Shown here one piece after another: positions 17,585 through 27,931 of a stretch of 35,000 nt of DNA. Position 1 is the first letter of the stretch. Every line of letters begins with the position of its first letter. Both the position numbers and the translations under genes were made by a program. This stretch comes from Neocallimastix lanati (nom. inval.). Its lineage: Eukaryota; Neocallimastigomycota; Neocallimastigomycetes; Neocallimastigales; Neocallimastigaceae. The stretch covers positions 430,001 through 465,000 of the forward strand of contig JACVTC010000124.1 of NCBI GenBank assembly GCA_016946835.1, read 5' to 3'. The notes beneath the pieces are model-generated. The model worked only from the letters and a program-made list of their open reading frames with translations, made no database searches and was not told where the DNA came from.

Positions 17585-19270
17585 TTATATAAATATAGAA
17601 ATGGAAGAAAATCTAATTATTTATGTGAGTCTAACAAAGCAAAATAGCAAATTATTATTAATAAAAAATATAAATTTAATTTTTCATATATAAGAAAAGA
17701 TAATTCCAAAGTTTATAAATGTACCGATTATAAAAAAATAAATAAATGAAAAACTTTTATTATTTTAAATGATAAGATAGAAATCTTAAAATATTATAGT
17801 TCACATAATCATCCTGAAAAAGAATACGATGTATCTCTATCTATAATGAAACATAAAATTAAAGATGGAATTGAAAAAAGTTCAATTCCTTTTGGTATAA
17901 AAATAAAACCCCTATATAATAAAATTTTTAAAGAAATGGGACTTATATGTCCAGAATATAATTCAATTAAATCCAAATATCAAGAAATTTAAATAAAGAA
18001 CTACCATCCAATGTAACAACATTTGTCGAAATTCATAATGAATCTGAATGTTATAAGACAATGAAAATTTTATGATATTCAAAAATTCTAATTTAATAAT
18101 TTTTCAATCCCCTTTTCAAGTAAAATTATTTAGGGAATATGATGATGATATATTTGTTGATGGTACATTTTTTATTACCCCTAAATTTAGTTATCAAATA
18201 TTTATTACAAGAACTTATGCTAAAGAATTAGATAGTTTTTACACTACTTCTTTTGTAATATTAAAAAATAAAGAACAAGAAACATATAAAATATTAATTG
18301 AAAAATTAAAAAAAAAATGCTAATACATGTAACAGTAATATTATAATTGAACCAAAAAATTTGCATTGTGATTTTGAAAGGGGCATATCTAAAGCAGCAA
18401 AAACAGTATTTCCTAATACAAATATTAAATATTGTATTTGGCATTATAAAAAATCACTAGAAATTAAAAAAAATAAATTATGCTATAATGAAGTAAAAAA
18501 TGATAATAATATATTTATTTATTATAAAGCTATTTCAAATTTACCATTTATAAATCCTAAATACATATTTGATATTTATGTTATAATTAAAATTAAATCC
18601 ATTAAAAATAATTAATGTCATTTTTTAAAATTTTTAGAAAATTAAATCCATTAAAAATAATTAATGTCAATTTTTAAAATTTTTAGAAAATTAAATCCAT
18701 TAAAAATAATTAATGTCAATTTTTAAAATTTTTAGAGAATTAAATCCATTAAAAATAATTAATGTCAATTTTTAAAATTTTTAGAAAATTAAATCCATTA
18801 AAAATAATTAATGTCAATTTTTAAAATTTTTAGAGAATTAAATCCATTAAAAATAATTAATGTCAATTTTTAAAATTTTTAGAGAATTAAATCCATTAAA
18901 AATAATTAATGTCAATTTTTAAAATTTTTAGAGAATTAAATCCATTAAAAATAATTAATGTCAATTTTTAAAATTTTTAGAAAATTAAATCCATTAAAAA
19001 TAATTAATGTCAATTTTTAAAATTTTTAGAATATTTTTATAAAGCATATTTAATTGATTATGATATGAAAATTTGGAATTATTATAATAATAATATGGAA
19101 CATATAGCAAACAATGCCTCAGAATCACACAATAATTATTTAAATAATTATTTCCAACAAAACCATCTTTTTATGAATTAATAGATAAATTAAATGAATT
19201 TGAACATTTTGGAAAATAAAAAAGAGAGCAATAAATAAAGCTAATCAAAAATATTGAAGCAAAATTAATT
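17585..19270 (+). pseudogene. Broken FLYWCH-MULE transposase
   Basis: An intact relative would be a DDE-type transposase with an N-terminal FLYWCH zinc finger. Pieces visible in shifting frames: a FLYWCH-like part (KVYKCTDYKK, then SSHNHP, about 17700-17820) in which TGA stands near 17747 where a second zinc-binding Cys would be expected; a long segment to about 17990; a MULE catalytic part with FVDGTFFITPKFSYQIF (18151 on) and CDFERGISKAAKTVFPN followed by KYCIWHYKKSL (18364-18450); and a C-terminal part with YLIDYDMKIWNYYNNN and ANNASESHNNYLNN (19040-19150). Frames break near 17990, 18075 and 18320, and at the 49-bp array (18592-19031). The first Asp of DGTF and the Asp of CDFE match usual catalytic positions. 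Clearly dead. Confidence 0.85.
18592..19031 (+). repeat. 49-bp tandem repeat (9 copies) inside the transposase relic
   Basis: Copies start at 18592, 18641, 18690, 18739, 18788, 18837, 18886, 18935 and 18984, each beginning ATTAAATCCATTAAAAATAA. The copies are nearly identical. They differ mainly at AGAAAATT versus AGAGAATT at the junction, and by one base in the first copy (GTCATTTTTT instead of GTCAATTTTT). The unit is transposase coding sequence: joining the 5' side of the first copy to the 3' side of the last lets the protein alignment continue into EYFYKAYLIDYD. The period is not a multiple of 3, so the expansion destroys the frame. Confidence 0.95.
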
Positions 19271-19770
19271 GATGCTAAATGTGATAGAAATAATATTATT
19301 AATTTGTTTAATTGATTTAAATAATATAATATAAATATTACTTTATAATATATAATTAAGAAATGAGGAATGACCAAACGAAATAATCAAAATTCTGTCA
19401 TTCAAAAATATAATTTATAAAGTTATTAAATTTATACAGTTTAAATAAATATTCAAATACGTCTGTATAATTAATAATTAATAATTTTATCATTATCATT
19501 ATAATTTTTTTTAATAGCATTTAAATAAAAGAATTATTATTAATAGCATTTACATTATTAATAACATTTATATTTTTATATAATTTTTTTATTAATAGCA
19601 TTTAAATAAAAGAATAATTATTAATAACATTAAAATCATAAAAACTAACCTTTATATGGTTTATTTAATTATTCACTTAATAATTAATTAAAAATTGATA
19701 AAATAATACAATAAAATAATATTATGTAGAATAATATAGCTATAGCCACATATTTGTATATATCACGTGA

Positions 19771-19788
19771 AAATGGCGTAATGCGACC
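19771..19788 (-). repeat. Putative right terminal inverted repeat of the MULE
   Basis: AAATGGCGTAATGCGACC on plus; its reverse complement resembles the left end at 14359. CACGTG-like DNA (TCACGTGA) sits just inside at 19763-19770. Confidence 0.4.
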
Positions 19789-20260
19789 TCCCCTATTATT
19801 ATTACTCTTATTTAATTATATTATTATTACTATAATTTATTATTTATAATTTATTATGTTAATTACACTTTATTTATTTATTTATAAAGAATATTTTAAA
19901 TAAAAACTAATTATTATTTTAAATAAAAACTAATTAGTATTATTCAACTATTATTATCATTACTATTATTTAATTATTATTATTACTATTAATTCATTTT
20001 TTTTTATTTAATTACTATTATTATTAATTATTTAATTAGTATTATTATTTATTATTTGTTATTACTATTATTTAATTATTTAATTATTATTATTACTATT
20101 TAATTATTTAATTACTATTATTATTACTATTATTTAATTATTATTCATACTATTATTAAGTTATTTACACATATTATTAAATTTTATTTTATTATCATTT
20201 TTTTTTATTTCATTTTTTTTGTAAAAAAAAACTAAACATCAAAAGTTTATATCTTAATAC

Positions 20261-20292
<32 letters not shown>

Positions 20293-20299
20293 TTAACTA

Positions 20300-20363
<64 letters not shown>

Positions 20364-20490
20364 TTTTTTCATATAAAAAATTATTACCCAGAAAAAAAAA
20401 ATTATAAAAATATATTTCAAAAGTTTTTTCTTTTTTTTTTTTTTTTTATTTACTTAATTTTATTTTATTTTTTTTTTTATTTACTTATTT

Positions 20491-20531
<41 letters not shown>

Positions 20532-20726
20532 TTTATTTAAGGTGTTTTTTTTTTATTATTATTATTATTTTTTTTTTGAAAAACATAAAAAGCATTTCTA
20601 ATGTAAAATATATATATATATACTTGTATAATTTGTTTTTTATATATCGATATTCGATATTTATAAATTCTTAAGATATATAAATATATTACTTATATGT
20701 TGTTTATATATATAATATACCAGCTA

Positions 20727-20764
<38 letters not shown>

Positions 20765-21104
20765 ATTAAAGATATTATTTTTTATAATATATAAAAGTCA
20801 TGTGATTAATATTATATAAATAATATAGGATATATATATCAAACATATACAGCATATATTAAAAATTAAAAAGAATTTTAAAAATTATAAAAACGTTTAT
20901 TTATTATGCTTTTTATTAAATTATTAAATTATTATGATTATCTTTAATGTTTTTTTTTTTTTTTTTTTTAACAAGAATTTTAAAAATTATAAAAACGTTT
21001 ATTTATTATGCTATTTATTAAATTATTAAATTATTATGATTAATTAATTACTTGTTTTGTAATTCGCATAAAATTGATTAATTTAATATAATTTACCCTG
21101 TCAA
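19789..21104. other. AT-rich low-complexity DNA right of the MULE
   Basis: The first 400 bases repeat the ATTA-rich texture of 13440-13960, with 20100-20205 a close match to 13741-13860. Then come poly-T runs (20262-20287, 20493-20528), an (AAT)n array (20301-20362) and a poly-A run (20734-20763). A 70-bp direct duplication at 20871-20941 and 20973-21042 is listed separately. No gene is visible. Confidence 0.65.
20871..21042. repeat. Direct duplication of about 70 bp
   Basis: AAGAATTTTAAAAATTATAA starts both copies (20871 and 20973), and the match continues through AACGTTTATTTATTATGCT to about 20941 and 21042. They differ by one base around the TGCTTTTT versus TGCTATTT site. A poly-T run of about 20 separates the copies. 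Confidence 0.9.
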
Positions 21105-21153
21105 AATCCATGGTAAAATTAATTAAAACATACATATATATAAAAATAATAAA

Positions 21154-21185
<32 letters not shown>

Positions 21186-21427
21186 TTGAAAAATATATAT
21201 ATAAAAAAATTGAAAAAAAAAATTGAAAAATATATATATATATATAAAAAGTATATATATATATAAATGAAAAAATAAAAAAAAAAAAAAAAATTAAAAA
21301 AATAAAAAAATAAAAAAATTTTGTAAAAAAATTTTTTTAAAAAATAAAAAATATATATATAAAAAATAATAATAATAATAATAATAAAATTTTTTTAATT
21401 AATTTTGATTTTCATATTGTATTCAAT

Positions 21428-21442
21428 TTTTACTGTTTACCA
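21428..21442 (+). repeat. 15-bp inverted repeat, 3' side of F5/8C gene 1
   Basis: TTTTACTGTTTACCA, the exact reverse complement of 23511-23525. The pair brackets the gene 47 bp past its stop and 196 bp before its start. The same pair brackets gene 2. TGTTTAC is also the forkhead-factor consensus, so a regulatory reading is possible. Confidence 0.75.
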
Positions 21443-21488
21443 TTGTTCAATATATATATTCTTTCTTAATTCTCAATGACTATTTTTT

Positions 21489-23315
21489 TTATTTCTTTTT
21501 TTTTATATCATTGTTATTATTTTCTTTATTATTGTTTCCATTATCTGGATTGTTAGTATCTTCATTGCTATTTAAATTATAATCATTATTAATTCTATTA
21601 TTGTTTGTTATAGTTTTCATATTATTATTATTGCCATATATACCACTATTAACATTATCTCTATAGCCTTCGTTAATCCTATTAGGATCAACAATTGGAT
21701 AGGAAGGTAGTAATGATTGATCATTATAATTCATATTCATATTAGAGCCATTCATATTATTGTAACTTTGATAAGGAATTGTACCGTAATTATTACCAAC
21801 ATATTGACCATCATTATTATTCATATTATTCATATATGTATTATTCATAAAGTATGGTTGGTTCATACCATTCATCATCATTCTGTTATTCATATTCATC
21901 ATGCCAATATCTCCGTTTGGATAATACATGTGTTGATTATATGATTCTCGATAAGCTGAATTATTAGGGTCATTTACATATGAATAAGTAGGAAGTGTAG
22001 TGACATTGGGAGCATTGGATTGATCTTGAAGAGCCTCCATTCTTTTTGATAATACAGTTGGAACTCCTTCAGACATCATAGGAATAGTACTATGTGGCTG
22101 TTCTGCCGGTGAAGTAATAAAGGAAGGAAGAGAATTGACATTAGGAGCGGCGGATTGTTCTTGATAAGAATCTATTCTTTTTGGTATTACAGCTGGTAAT
22201 CCTTCAGATATCATAGGATTAAGGGATTCATTTACATTAGATTCATTCATAACGGATTCATTTAAAATGGTTCCACTTATATTGGCTTCATTTACATTGG
22301 ATGAATTTACATTAGATAAATTTACATTGGATAGATTTGTACTGGCTTCATTTACATTAGATAAATTTGTACTGGCTTCATTTACATTGGATAAATTTGT
22401 ACTGGCTTCATTTACATCGGACAAATTTGCAGTGGATTCATTCACCTCTCTTGATTCAGTATTATCATTATTTTTTGAATTAAGTAACGTAATATCAATT
22501 TCTTTTGCATTTACTACATTACTAATAATGCTTTCTTTGTTTTCTTTTTCAAATATAGGATCTACTGGAATAACCGGTGAAATAATATAATCCCCTTTAA
22601 ATTCTCTATCTAAATATTTTTTTGTATCATTGTTTTGTTTATTTTTTCTCCTGAATAAAACGGCTAATAATAATATTATTAATGAACACAATAAGAATGA
22701 ACTTCCTATAATAATATAATATAATCCGTTATTATTATCACCACCGCCGATTACACCAGTAGCTGTACTTCCAGTTGTAGCTGTTCCTGTTGGTATGGTT
22801 CTATTATCTATATTTGTAGGTACATTTTCGTTTATATAATATATCTCCAATTCATATATTGAATATCCATATAATGTTCCTTTCTCAGTACAGTAAATTC
22901 TAACATATCTCGCACCTACGGTATTAAAGGAAGTTGTGGTTTGTATATAATCTTCTAACTCTGCTTCTTCATCTAATATTACTTCTCGATTAATTTTAAC
23001 GTTCGCTACGGTTTCATAATCAATATCATTTTTAGAAACTTGTATTTGGAAATTTTTAGCAAATGCTGATTCCCACAAAATATTAACTTTATTAACTTTT
23101 ATATTACTTCCAAGATCTACTACAATCCATTCTGGGTTTGTTTTCCTTTCTATACTTCCCCATCTTGTCGTTTTATCACCATCAATTGCATAATCAGCTA
23201 TAAAACTAATACTTTCCTTACTTGACGCTTTTGCTGTTTTTCCTAATGCCAAATTTGTATAGGCAACTACGAATACACAATTAAGAGATAATAATAATAG
23301 TGTAATAATATTCAT
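21489..23315 (-). CDS. Single-pass membrane protein with F5/8 type C (discoidin-like) ectodomain, gene 1
   Basis: A single-exon gene of 608 residues. Signal peptide 1-18 (MNIITLLLLSLNCVFVVA). F5/8C galactose-binding-like domain about 20-160 with family landmarks NLALGKTAKASS, DGDKTTRWGS, PEWIVVDLGS, NILWE and ARYVRIYCTEKGT-LYGYSIYELEIY. A short Gly/Thr-rich stalk 161-198 is followed by a transmembrane helix 199-220 with RRK after it, so type I topology. The cytoplasmic tail (221-608) is Asn/Ser-rich and probably disordered. It starts with KKYLDREFKGDYIISPVIPV, has three adjoining NVNEASTNLS repeats and shorter variants (about 301-345), a duplicated module of about 35 residues (367-401 and 413-447, SEGLPAVIPKRID and SEGVPTVLSKRME), and a Met/Asn-rich block. 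F5/8C domains bind glycans or other surface ligands; the ligand here is unknown. A near-identical paralogue lies at 25617-27392. A surface receptor or adhesin role is inference. Confidence 0.9.
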   Translation of the reverse strand: MNIITLLLLSLNCVFVVAYTNLALGKTAKASSKESISFIADYAIDGDKTTRWGSIERKTNPEWIVVDLGSNIKVNKVNILWESAFAKNFQIQVSKNDIDYETVANVKINREVILDEEAELEDYIQTTTSFNTVGARYVRIYCTEKGTLYGYSIYELEIYYINENVPTNIDNRTIPTGTATTGSTATGVIGGGDNNNGLYYIIIGSSFLLCSLIILLLAVLFRRKNKQNNDTKKYLDREFKGDYIISPVIPVDPIFEKENKESIISNVVNAKEIDITLLNSKNNDNTESREVNESTANLSDVNEASTNLSNVNEASTNLSNVNEASTNLSNVNLSNVNSSNVNEANISGTILNESVMNESNVNESLNPMISEGLPAVIPKRIDSYQEQSAAPNVNSLPSFITSPAEQPHSTIPMMSEGVPTVLSKRMEALQDQSNAPNVTTLPTYSYVNDPNNSAYRESYNQHMYYPNGDIGMMNMNNRMMMNGMNQPYFMNNTYMNNMNNNDGQYVGNNYGTIPYQSYNNMNGSNMNMNYNDQSLLPSYPIVDPNRINEGYRDNVNSGIYGNNNNMKTITNNNRINNDYNLNSNEDTNNPDNGNNNKENNNNDIKKKK

Positions 23316-23510
23316 GGCAATTTTTTTTCCGTGTTATTTTATTCAACTATATTTTTAATTGTTATAAAAGTATTTTTTCTTTTTTTTTAGATTAAAATTA
23401 ATTTGATACTAATATTTTATTTAATTTATTATGAAAACAAATTTATATTTTATTTCTCCTTTTTCTTTATACATATATATATATTTTATTTTTTTATTTT
23501 TTTTTTTTTT

Positions 23511-23525
23511 TGGTAAACAGTAAAA
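23511..23525 (+). repeat. 15-bp inverted repeat, 5' side of F5/8C gene 1
   Basis: TGGTAAACAGTAAAA, the exact reverse complement of 21428-21442. It lies 196 bp upstream of the minus-strand start codon and contains the GTAAACA forkhead-type word. Confidence 0.75.
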
Positions 23526-23592
23526 ATAAAAATAAAAAATTAAAATAAAAAAAAAAAATTTTTTTTCGGTAAAAAATGTATGTTTAAATATG

Positions 23593-23724
<132 letters not shown>

Positions 23725-23946
23725 AATGTTATAAATATTTATTATATTATTATTATATTTTAATTTATTAAATGTAATTAAATTATTATTTTTATTATTA
23801 TTTTTATTATTTTTTTTTTTGATATGGTTATTTTTATTATATTATAAATATATAATTTAATTTTTTTAATATAAATATTTATGATATTTAATATATGTTT
23901 AAATAGTATTTAAATATAAATTAATATATATAAATAAAAAATTTCA

Positions 23947-23985
23947 ATGACTAATCAGACCCAATACCAAATAAATTAAATGATA
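23947..23985 (-). promoter_or_regulatory. Conserved 39-bp upstream element, copy A
   Basis: 39 bases starting ATGACTAATCAGACCCAATA are identical at 27932-27970, although the surrounding non-coding DNA of the two copies has drifted. On the gene's strand it reads TTTGGTATTGGGTCTGATTA, with an ATTGG (CCAAT-box) core. It sits 632 bp upstream of the start codon. Just beyond it a TACCAA...TTGGTA inverted pair (23995-24017) is also kept in copy B. Its survival suggests a shared control element; function is inferred. Confidence 0.5.
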
Positions 23986-24106
23986 GTATATAAATACCAA
24001 TAATTATTATTTGGTAATTGTTAGTTTTCTTTTATCATTATATAATAAGATTACATTATAAAATCATATTAAATAAAATAAAATAAAAAAAAAAAGTTTA
24101 AAAAAT

Positions 24107-24193
24107 AAAATATTTTTAATATTCTTGAACATTACTTTAAATTGTTTTATTAATTTAATTTAAAGTAATGTTCAAGAATATTAAAAATATTTT
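24107..24193. repeat. Perfect 37-bp inverted repeat with 13-base loop
   Basis: 24107-24143 is the exact reverse complement of 24157-24193; arms include ATTCTTGAACATTACTTTAA. Transcribed from either strand it would form a long perfect hairpin, and as DNA it could extrude as a cruciform. Copy B keeps only a shortened, diverged left arm, so the palindrome arose in, or was lost from, one copy. Confidence 0.95.
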
Positions 24194-24680
24194 TTAAAGT
24201 TGAACAAATATCCCCTTTATATAATAATATTTTATCTTAACTATCAGTTAATAATTGAAAGATTTAATTCAATATAATATATATTTAAACATTTATAATA
24301 ATTTATTAGTAAATATATTTATAAATGTTTTAAATAAAATCAAAATCATTTTTTTTAAGTATTGTTATCATCATTTTTCATTTATCATATATAATATTAA
24401 AATTATAAATAATATTTTATTTAATAGCTATTATAAAAAATCATTTATTATTTTAATACATGTTCTATATTCGGTAATTAATTATCTATTTCTTATATGC
24501 AATTTTTCTGTTTGTGTAGAAAAGCCAACTTGTTATAACATAACAACATCATATTTATTAATGCAATTTTTTTTTCTGTATACAAAAGGAAATTATTGAA
24601 TATATATATTTATTTAGATGAATATACAAATATTTATTAATGAGATCCTATATTTCTTTATTGATTAACCTAAAAGTAGA

Positions 24681-24690
<10 letters not shown>

Positions 24691-24721
<31 letters not shown>

Positions 24722-25112
24722 ATTGAATTTATAGTACAAAATTGTGGTATACTATAAAATAAAATATATCTATCTATATATATATATTTTTATTTTTATT
24801 ATTATTATTATATTATTTTTTCTTTAATATATATTTATATATATATATATATTTTAAAATTTTCTTTTTTATTATTACTTTTTTTTTATAACAAAGAACT
24901 AAATAATATATATATATATATATATAATTTTTCCTAATATATATAAATTATACAAAAAATATTTTTTTTTATAACAAAGAACTAAATAATATATATATAT
25001 ATAATTTTTCCTAATTATATATAAATTATACAAAAAATATTTTATAAATAATGTATTTTTTTTACAAAAACTATTTTTTTTTTTTTTTATTTTATTTTTG
25101 GGGTTAGGGTTT

Positions 25113-25144
<32 letters not shown>

Positions 25145-25379
25145 GAATTTAGTTTCAAATAAATAACATTTTTATGATTTTATAAAAATTTTTTGTTTAA
25201 AAAAATATTGAAACATTATTTATAAAATATTTTTTGTTTAAAAGAATATAGAAACATTATTTATAAGTAAAATAAAGATAAATTTCATTATTTAAATGTT
25301 ATTTATTATATTTTATTTATAAAATTATTATAATTAGTTATTTATTTATTATCCATTTAAATATGATTTATCTAGTTAC
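24691..25379. other. Junction DNA between the two segmental copies
   Basis: Not shared between the copies as far as I can see. It holds a poly-A run (24686-24719), two copies of a unit of about 80 bp beginning ATAACAAAGAACTAAATAAT (24888 and 24971), a telomere-like motif (25100-25112), a poly-T run (25117-25144), and a short duplication with GAAACATTATTTATAA (near 25210 and 25250). No gene is present. Confidence 0.7.
25100..25112 (+). repeat. Telomere-like motif GGGGTTAGGGTTT
   Basis: About two units of the TTAGGG repeat used by most fungi and animals, flanked by T-rich DNA, exactly in the interval separating the duplicated copies. Eight G bases in 13 is striking against this background. It is too short to be a telomere itself. 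Confidence 0.55.
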
Positions 25380-25412
25380 AATCCATGGTAAAATAAATTA
25401 AATAATATATAT

Positions 25413-25448
<36 letters not shown>

Positions 25449-25537
25449 ATAAAAATATTATAAAAATAAAAATAAAAATAAAATTTAAAAAAAAAAAAGG
25501 AAAAAAAAATAATTTTGATTTTTATATTGCATTCAGC

Positions 25538-25552
25538 TTTTACTGTTTACCA
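25538..25552 (+). repeat. 15-bp inverted repeat, 3' side of F5/8C gene 2
   Basis: TTTTACTGTTTACCA, identical to 21428-21442 and the reverse complement of 27595-27609. Confidence 0.75.
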
Positions 25553-25616
25553 TTATTTAAAATATTTATTCTTTCTTATTATGACTTTTTTTCATTTCTT
25601 TTTTTTTATATAATTG

Positions 25617-27392
25617 TTATTTTTTTTCTTTATTATTGTTTTCATGACTATTTAAATTACAGCCATTATTAATTCTCTTGATTTTATCATCAGATATCAC
25701 AATATTATTATTTCCATTAACACTACCATTAACATTATCTCTATTGCCTTCGTTAATCCTATTAGAATCATTACTTGGACAGGAAGGTAGTAATGATTGA
25801 TTATTATAATTCATACTCATATTAGGGCCATTTATATTATTCAAACTTTGATAAGGAATTGTAACGTAATTATTACTAACATATTGACCACCACTATTAT
25901 TCGTATTATTAATATTATTCATATAAGTATTATTCATTAAGTATGGTTGGTTCATACCATTCATCATCATTCTGTTATTCATATTCATCATGCCAATATC
26001 TCCGTTTGGATAATACATGTATTGATTATATGATCTTCGATAAGCTGAATTATTAGAGTTAACTGCATATGAATAAGAAGGAAGTAAATTGACATTTGGA
26101 GCATTGGATTGATCTTGAAGAGCCTCCATTCTTTTTGATAATACAATTGGAACTCCTTCAGACATCATAGAAATGATATTATGAGGCTTTTCTGTCATTG
26201 TTGAGGTAATAAAGGAAGGAAGAGAATTGATATTAGGAGTGGTGGATTGTTCTTCAAAAGAATCTATTCTTTTTGGTATTACAGTAGGTACTCTTTCAGA
26301 TATCATAGGATTAATGGTTTCATTTACATTAGATTCTTCCATAATAGATTCATTTAAAATAGTTCTACTTATATTGGCTTCATTTTCATTTGATGAATTT
26401 ACATTAGATAAATTTGCATTGGATAAATTTGTAATGACTTCATTTACATTGGATAAATTTGTAGTAGAATCATTCATCTCTCTTGATTCAATATTATCAT
26501 CATTTTTTGAATTAAGTAATGTAATATCAATTTCTTTTGCATTTACTATATTATTGATAATATGTTCCTTGTTTTCTTTTTCATTTACAGGATCTACTGG
26601 AATAACTGGTGAAATAATATAATCCCCTTTAAATTCTCTATCTAAATATTTTTTAGAATCATTGTTTTGCTTATTTCTTCTCCTGGACAAGAACAATACG
26701 GCTAATAATAACATTATTAAAAAACATGATATGAGTGAACTTCCTATAACATAGTAATGTACCCCATTATTATTTTTTTTTCTTGGACCATAACCTATAC
26801 CAGTATATGTACCTTCAATTGGAAATGTAGATGTACTTTCATTTGAAAATGTAGGTGTACTTACAAAAGAATCAGAATATATATTTGTATTTTTAGGTAC
26901 ATTTTCATTTATATAATATATCTCCAATTCATATATTGAATATCCATATAATGTTCCTTTCTCAGTGCAATAAATTTTAACATATCTCGCACCTACGGTA
27001 TTAAAGGAAGTTGTGGTTTGTATATAATCTTCTAACTCTGCTTCTTCATCTAATATTACTTCTCGATTAATTTTAACGTTCGCTACGGTTTCATAATCAA
27101 TATCATTTTTAGAAACTTGAATTTGGAAATTTTTGGCAAATGCTGATTCCCACAAAATATTAACTTTATTTATTTTTATATCACTTCCAAGATCTACTAC
27201 AATCCATTCTGGGTTTTTTTTCCTTTCTATACTCCCCCATCTTGTCGTTTTATCACCATCAATTGCATAATCAGCTATAAAACTAATACTTTCCTTACTT
27301 GAAGCTTTTGCTGTTTTTCCTAATGCCAAATTTAAATAGGCAACCGCAAATGCACAATTAAGAGATAATAATAATAATGTAATAATATTCAT
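25617..27392 (-). CDS. Single-pass membrane protein with F5/8 type C (discoidin-like) ectodomain, gene 2
   Basis: A single-exon gene of 591 residues, paralogue of the gene at 21489-23315 with the same architecture. Signal peptide (MNIITLLLLSLNCAFAVA), F5/8C domain to about residue 160, transmembrane helix (VIGSSLISCFLIMLLLAVLF) followed by SRRRNK, and an Asn/Ser-rich tail starting KKYLDREFKGDYIISPVIPV. The ectodomain differs from gene 1 at only a handful of positions (for example ERKKN for ERKTN, SDIKINK for SNIKVNK, YVKIY for YVRIY). The stalk between domain and membrane is unrelated here (Ser/Thr-rich, STPTFSNESTSTFPIEG). The NVNEASTNLS repeats are reduced to about two, while the duplicated SEG-KR module is kept (SERVPTVIPKRID and SEGVPIVLSKRME), as is the MMNMNNRMMMNGMNQPY block. 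Open to the same stop region; no disabling change, so probably functional. Confidence 0.9.
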   Translation of the reverse strand: MNIITLLLLSLNCAFAVAYLNLALGKTAKASSKESISFIADYAIDGDKTTRWGSIERKKNPEWIVVDLGSDIKINKVNILWESAFAKNFQIQVSKNDIDYETVANVKINREVILDEEAELEDYIQTTTSFNTVGARYVKIYCTEKGTLYGYSIYELEIYYINENVPKNTNIYSDSFVSTPTFSNESTSTFPIEGTYTGIGYGPRKKNNNGVHYYVIGSSLISCFLIMLLLAVLFLSRRRNKQNNDSKKYLDREFKGDYIISPVIPVDPVNEKENKEHIINNIVNAKEIDITLLNSKNDDNIESREMNDSTTNLSNVNEVITNLSNANLSNVNSSNENEANISRTILNESIMEESNVNETINPMISERVPTVIPKRIDSFEEQSTTPNINSLPSFITSTMTEKPHNIISMMSEGVPIVLSKRMEALQDQSNAPNVNLLPSYSYAVNSNNSAYRRSYNQYMYYPNGDIGMMNMNNRMMMNGMNQPYLMNNTYMNNINNTNNSGGQYVSNNYVTIPYQSLNNINGPNMSMNYNNQSLLPSCPSNDSNRINEGNRDNVNGSVNGNNNIVISDDKIKRINNGCNLNSHENNNKEKK

Positions 27393-27594
27393 TTTATAGT
27401 TTTTTTTTTTTTTATTTTTTTTTTTTTTTATCTTCTATTTTTAATTGTTAGAATGGTATTTTTTCTTTCTCTAAAATTCAATTTAAATTGATATTGATTT
27501 TAATATTTTCAATTTAATTTATTATAAAAACAAATTTATATTTTATTTCTCATTTTTCTTTATATATATATATATATATATATTTTCTTTTTTT

Positions 27595-27609
27595 TGGTAA
27601 ACAGTAAAA
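27595..27609 (+). repeat. 15-bp inverted repeat, 5' side of F5/8C gene 2
   Basis: TGGTAAACAGTAAAA, identical to 23511-23525, 203 bp upstream of the start codon, with its reverse complement at 25538-25552 beyond the stop. Confidence 0.75.
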
Positions 27610-27931
27610 TTTGCATACAGAATAAAAATTATATAATATATATATATGTAAAAACAAAATAAAAGCTCTTTTTTCGGTAAAGGATAAAAGTTTATATATA
27701 TATTTTTTTATTATACTAAAAATTTATTTATAACTCCAATATATAAATACTGGTATAACTCCAATAATTGAATAAAAATAATGAAACTTGAATTATTAGT
27801 AATAATAATAATTATATTATTATATTTTATAATATGTTCAATTAAAATTTTATTATTATTATTTTTTTTATTTGGATAAGATTTTTTATTTTTATTATAA
27901 TTTTATAATTTAATTTTTTTTTTTAATTTCC

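Larger units (their letters stand above)
14359..19788 (+). mobile_element. Degraded Mutator-like (MULE) DNA transposon
   Basis: Both edges carry related sequences in inverted orientation. The left reads GGTGCATTTCGCCA from 14359; the right edge, reverse complemented, reads GGTCGCATTACGCCA from 19788. Two more ACGCCA words follow the left end (near 14395 and 14443), like subterminal repeats. Between the edges lie the composite satellite and a broken FLYWCH-MULE transposase. The similarity of the ends is only about 15-20 bp and I see no clear 8-11 bp target duplication, so the boundaries are provisional. The protein relic itself is convincing, so an element of this class was here. Confidence 0.5.

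Noticed and set aside
22267-22590. Plus-strand frames opposite the F5/8C genes (also 21717-21944 and 26227-26622)
   Set aside because: Antisense shadows of the repetitive Asn/Ser-rich tail. The minus-strand frame has a signal peptide, domain and membrane helix.
24255-24599. 114-residue plus-strand frame upstream of F5/8C gene 1
   Set aside because: The Ile/Asn/Tyr-only composition is what AT-rich DNA gives. The frame is not kept in the duplicated copy near 28490-28790.
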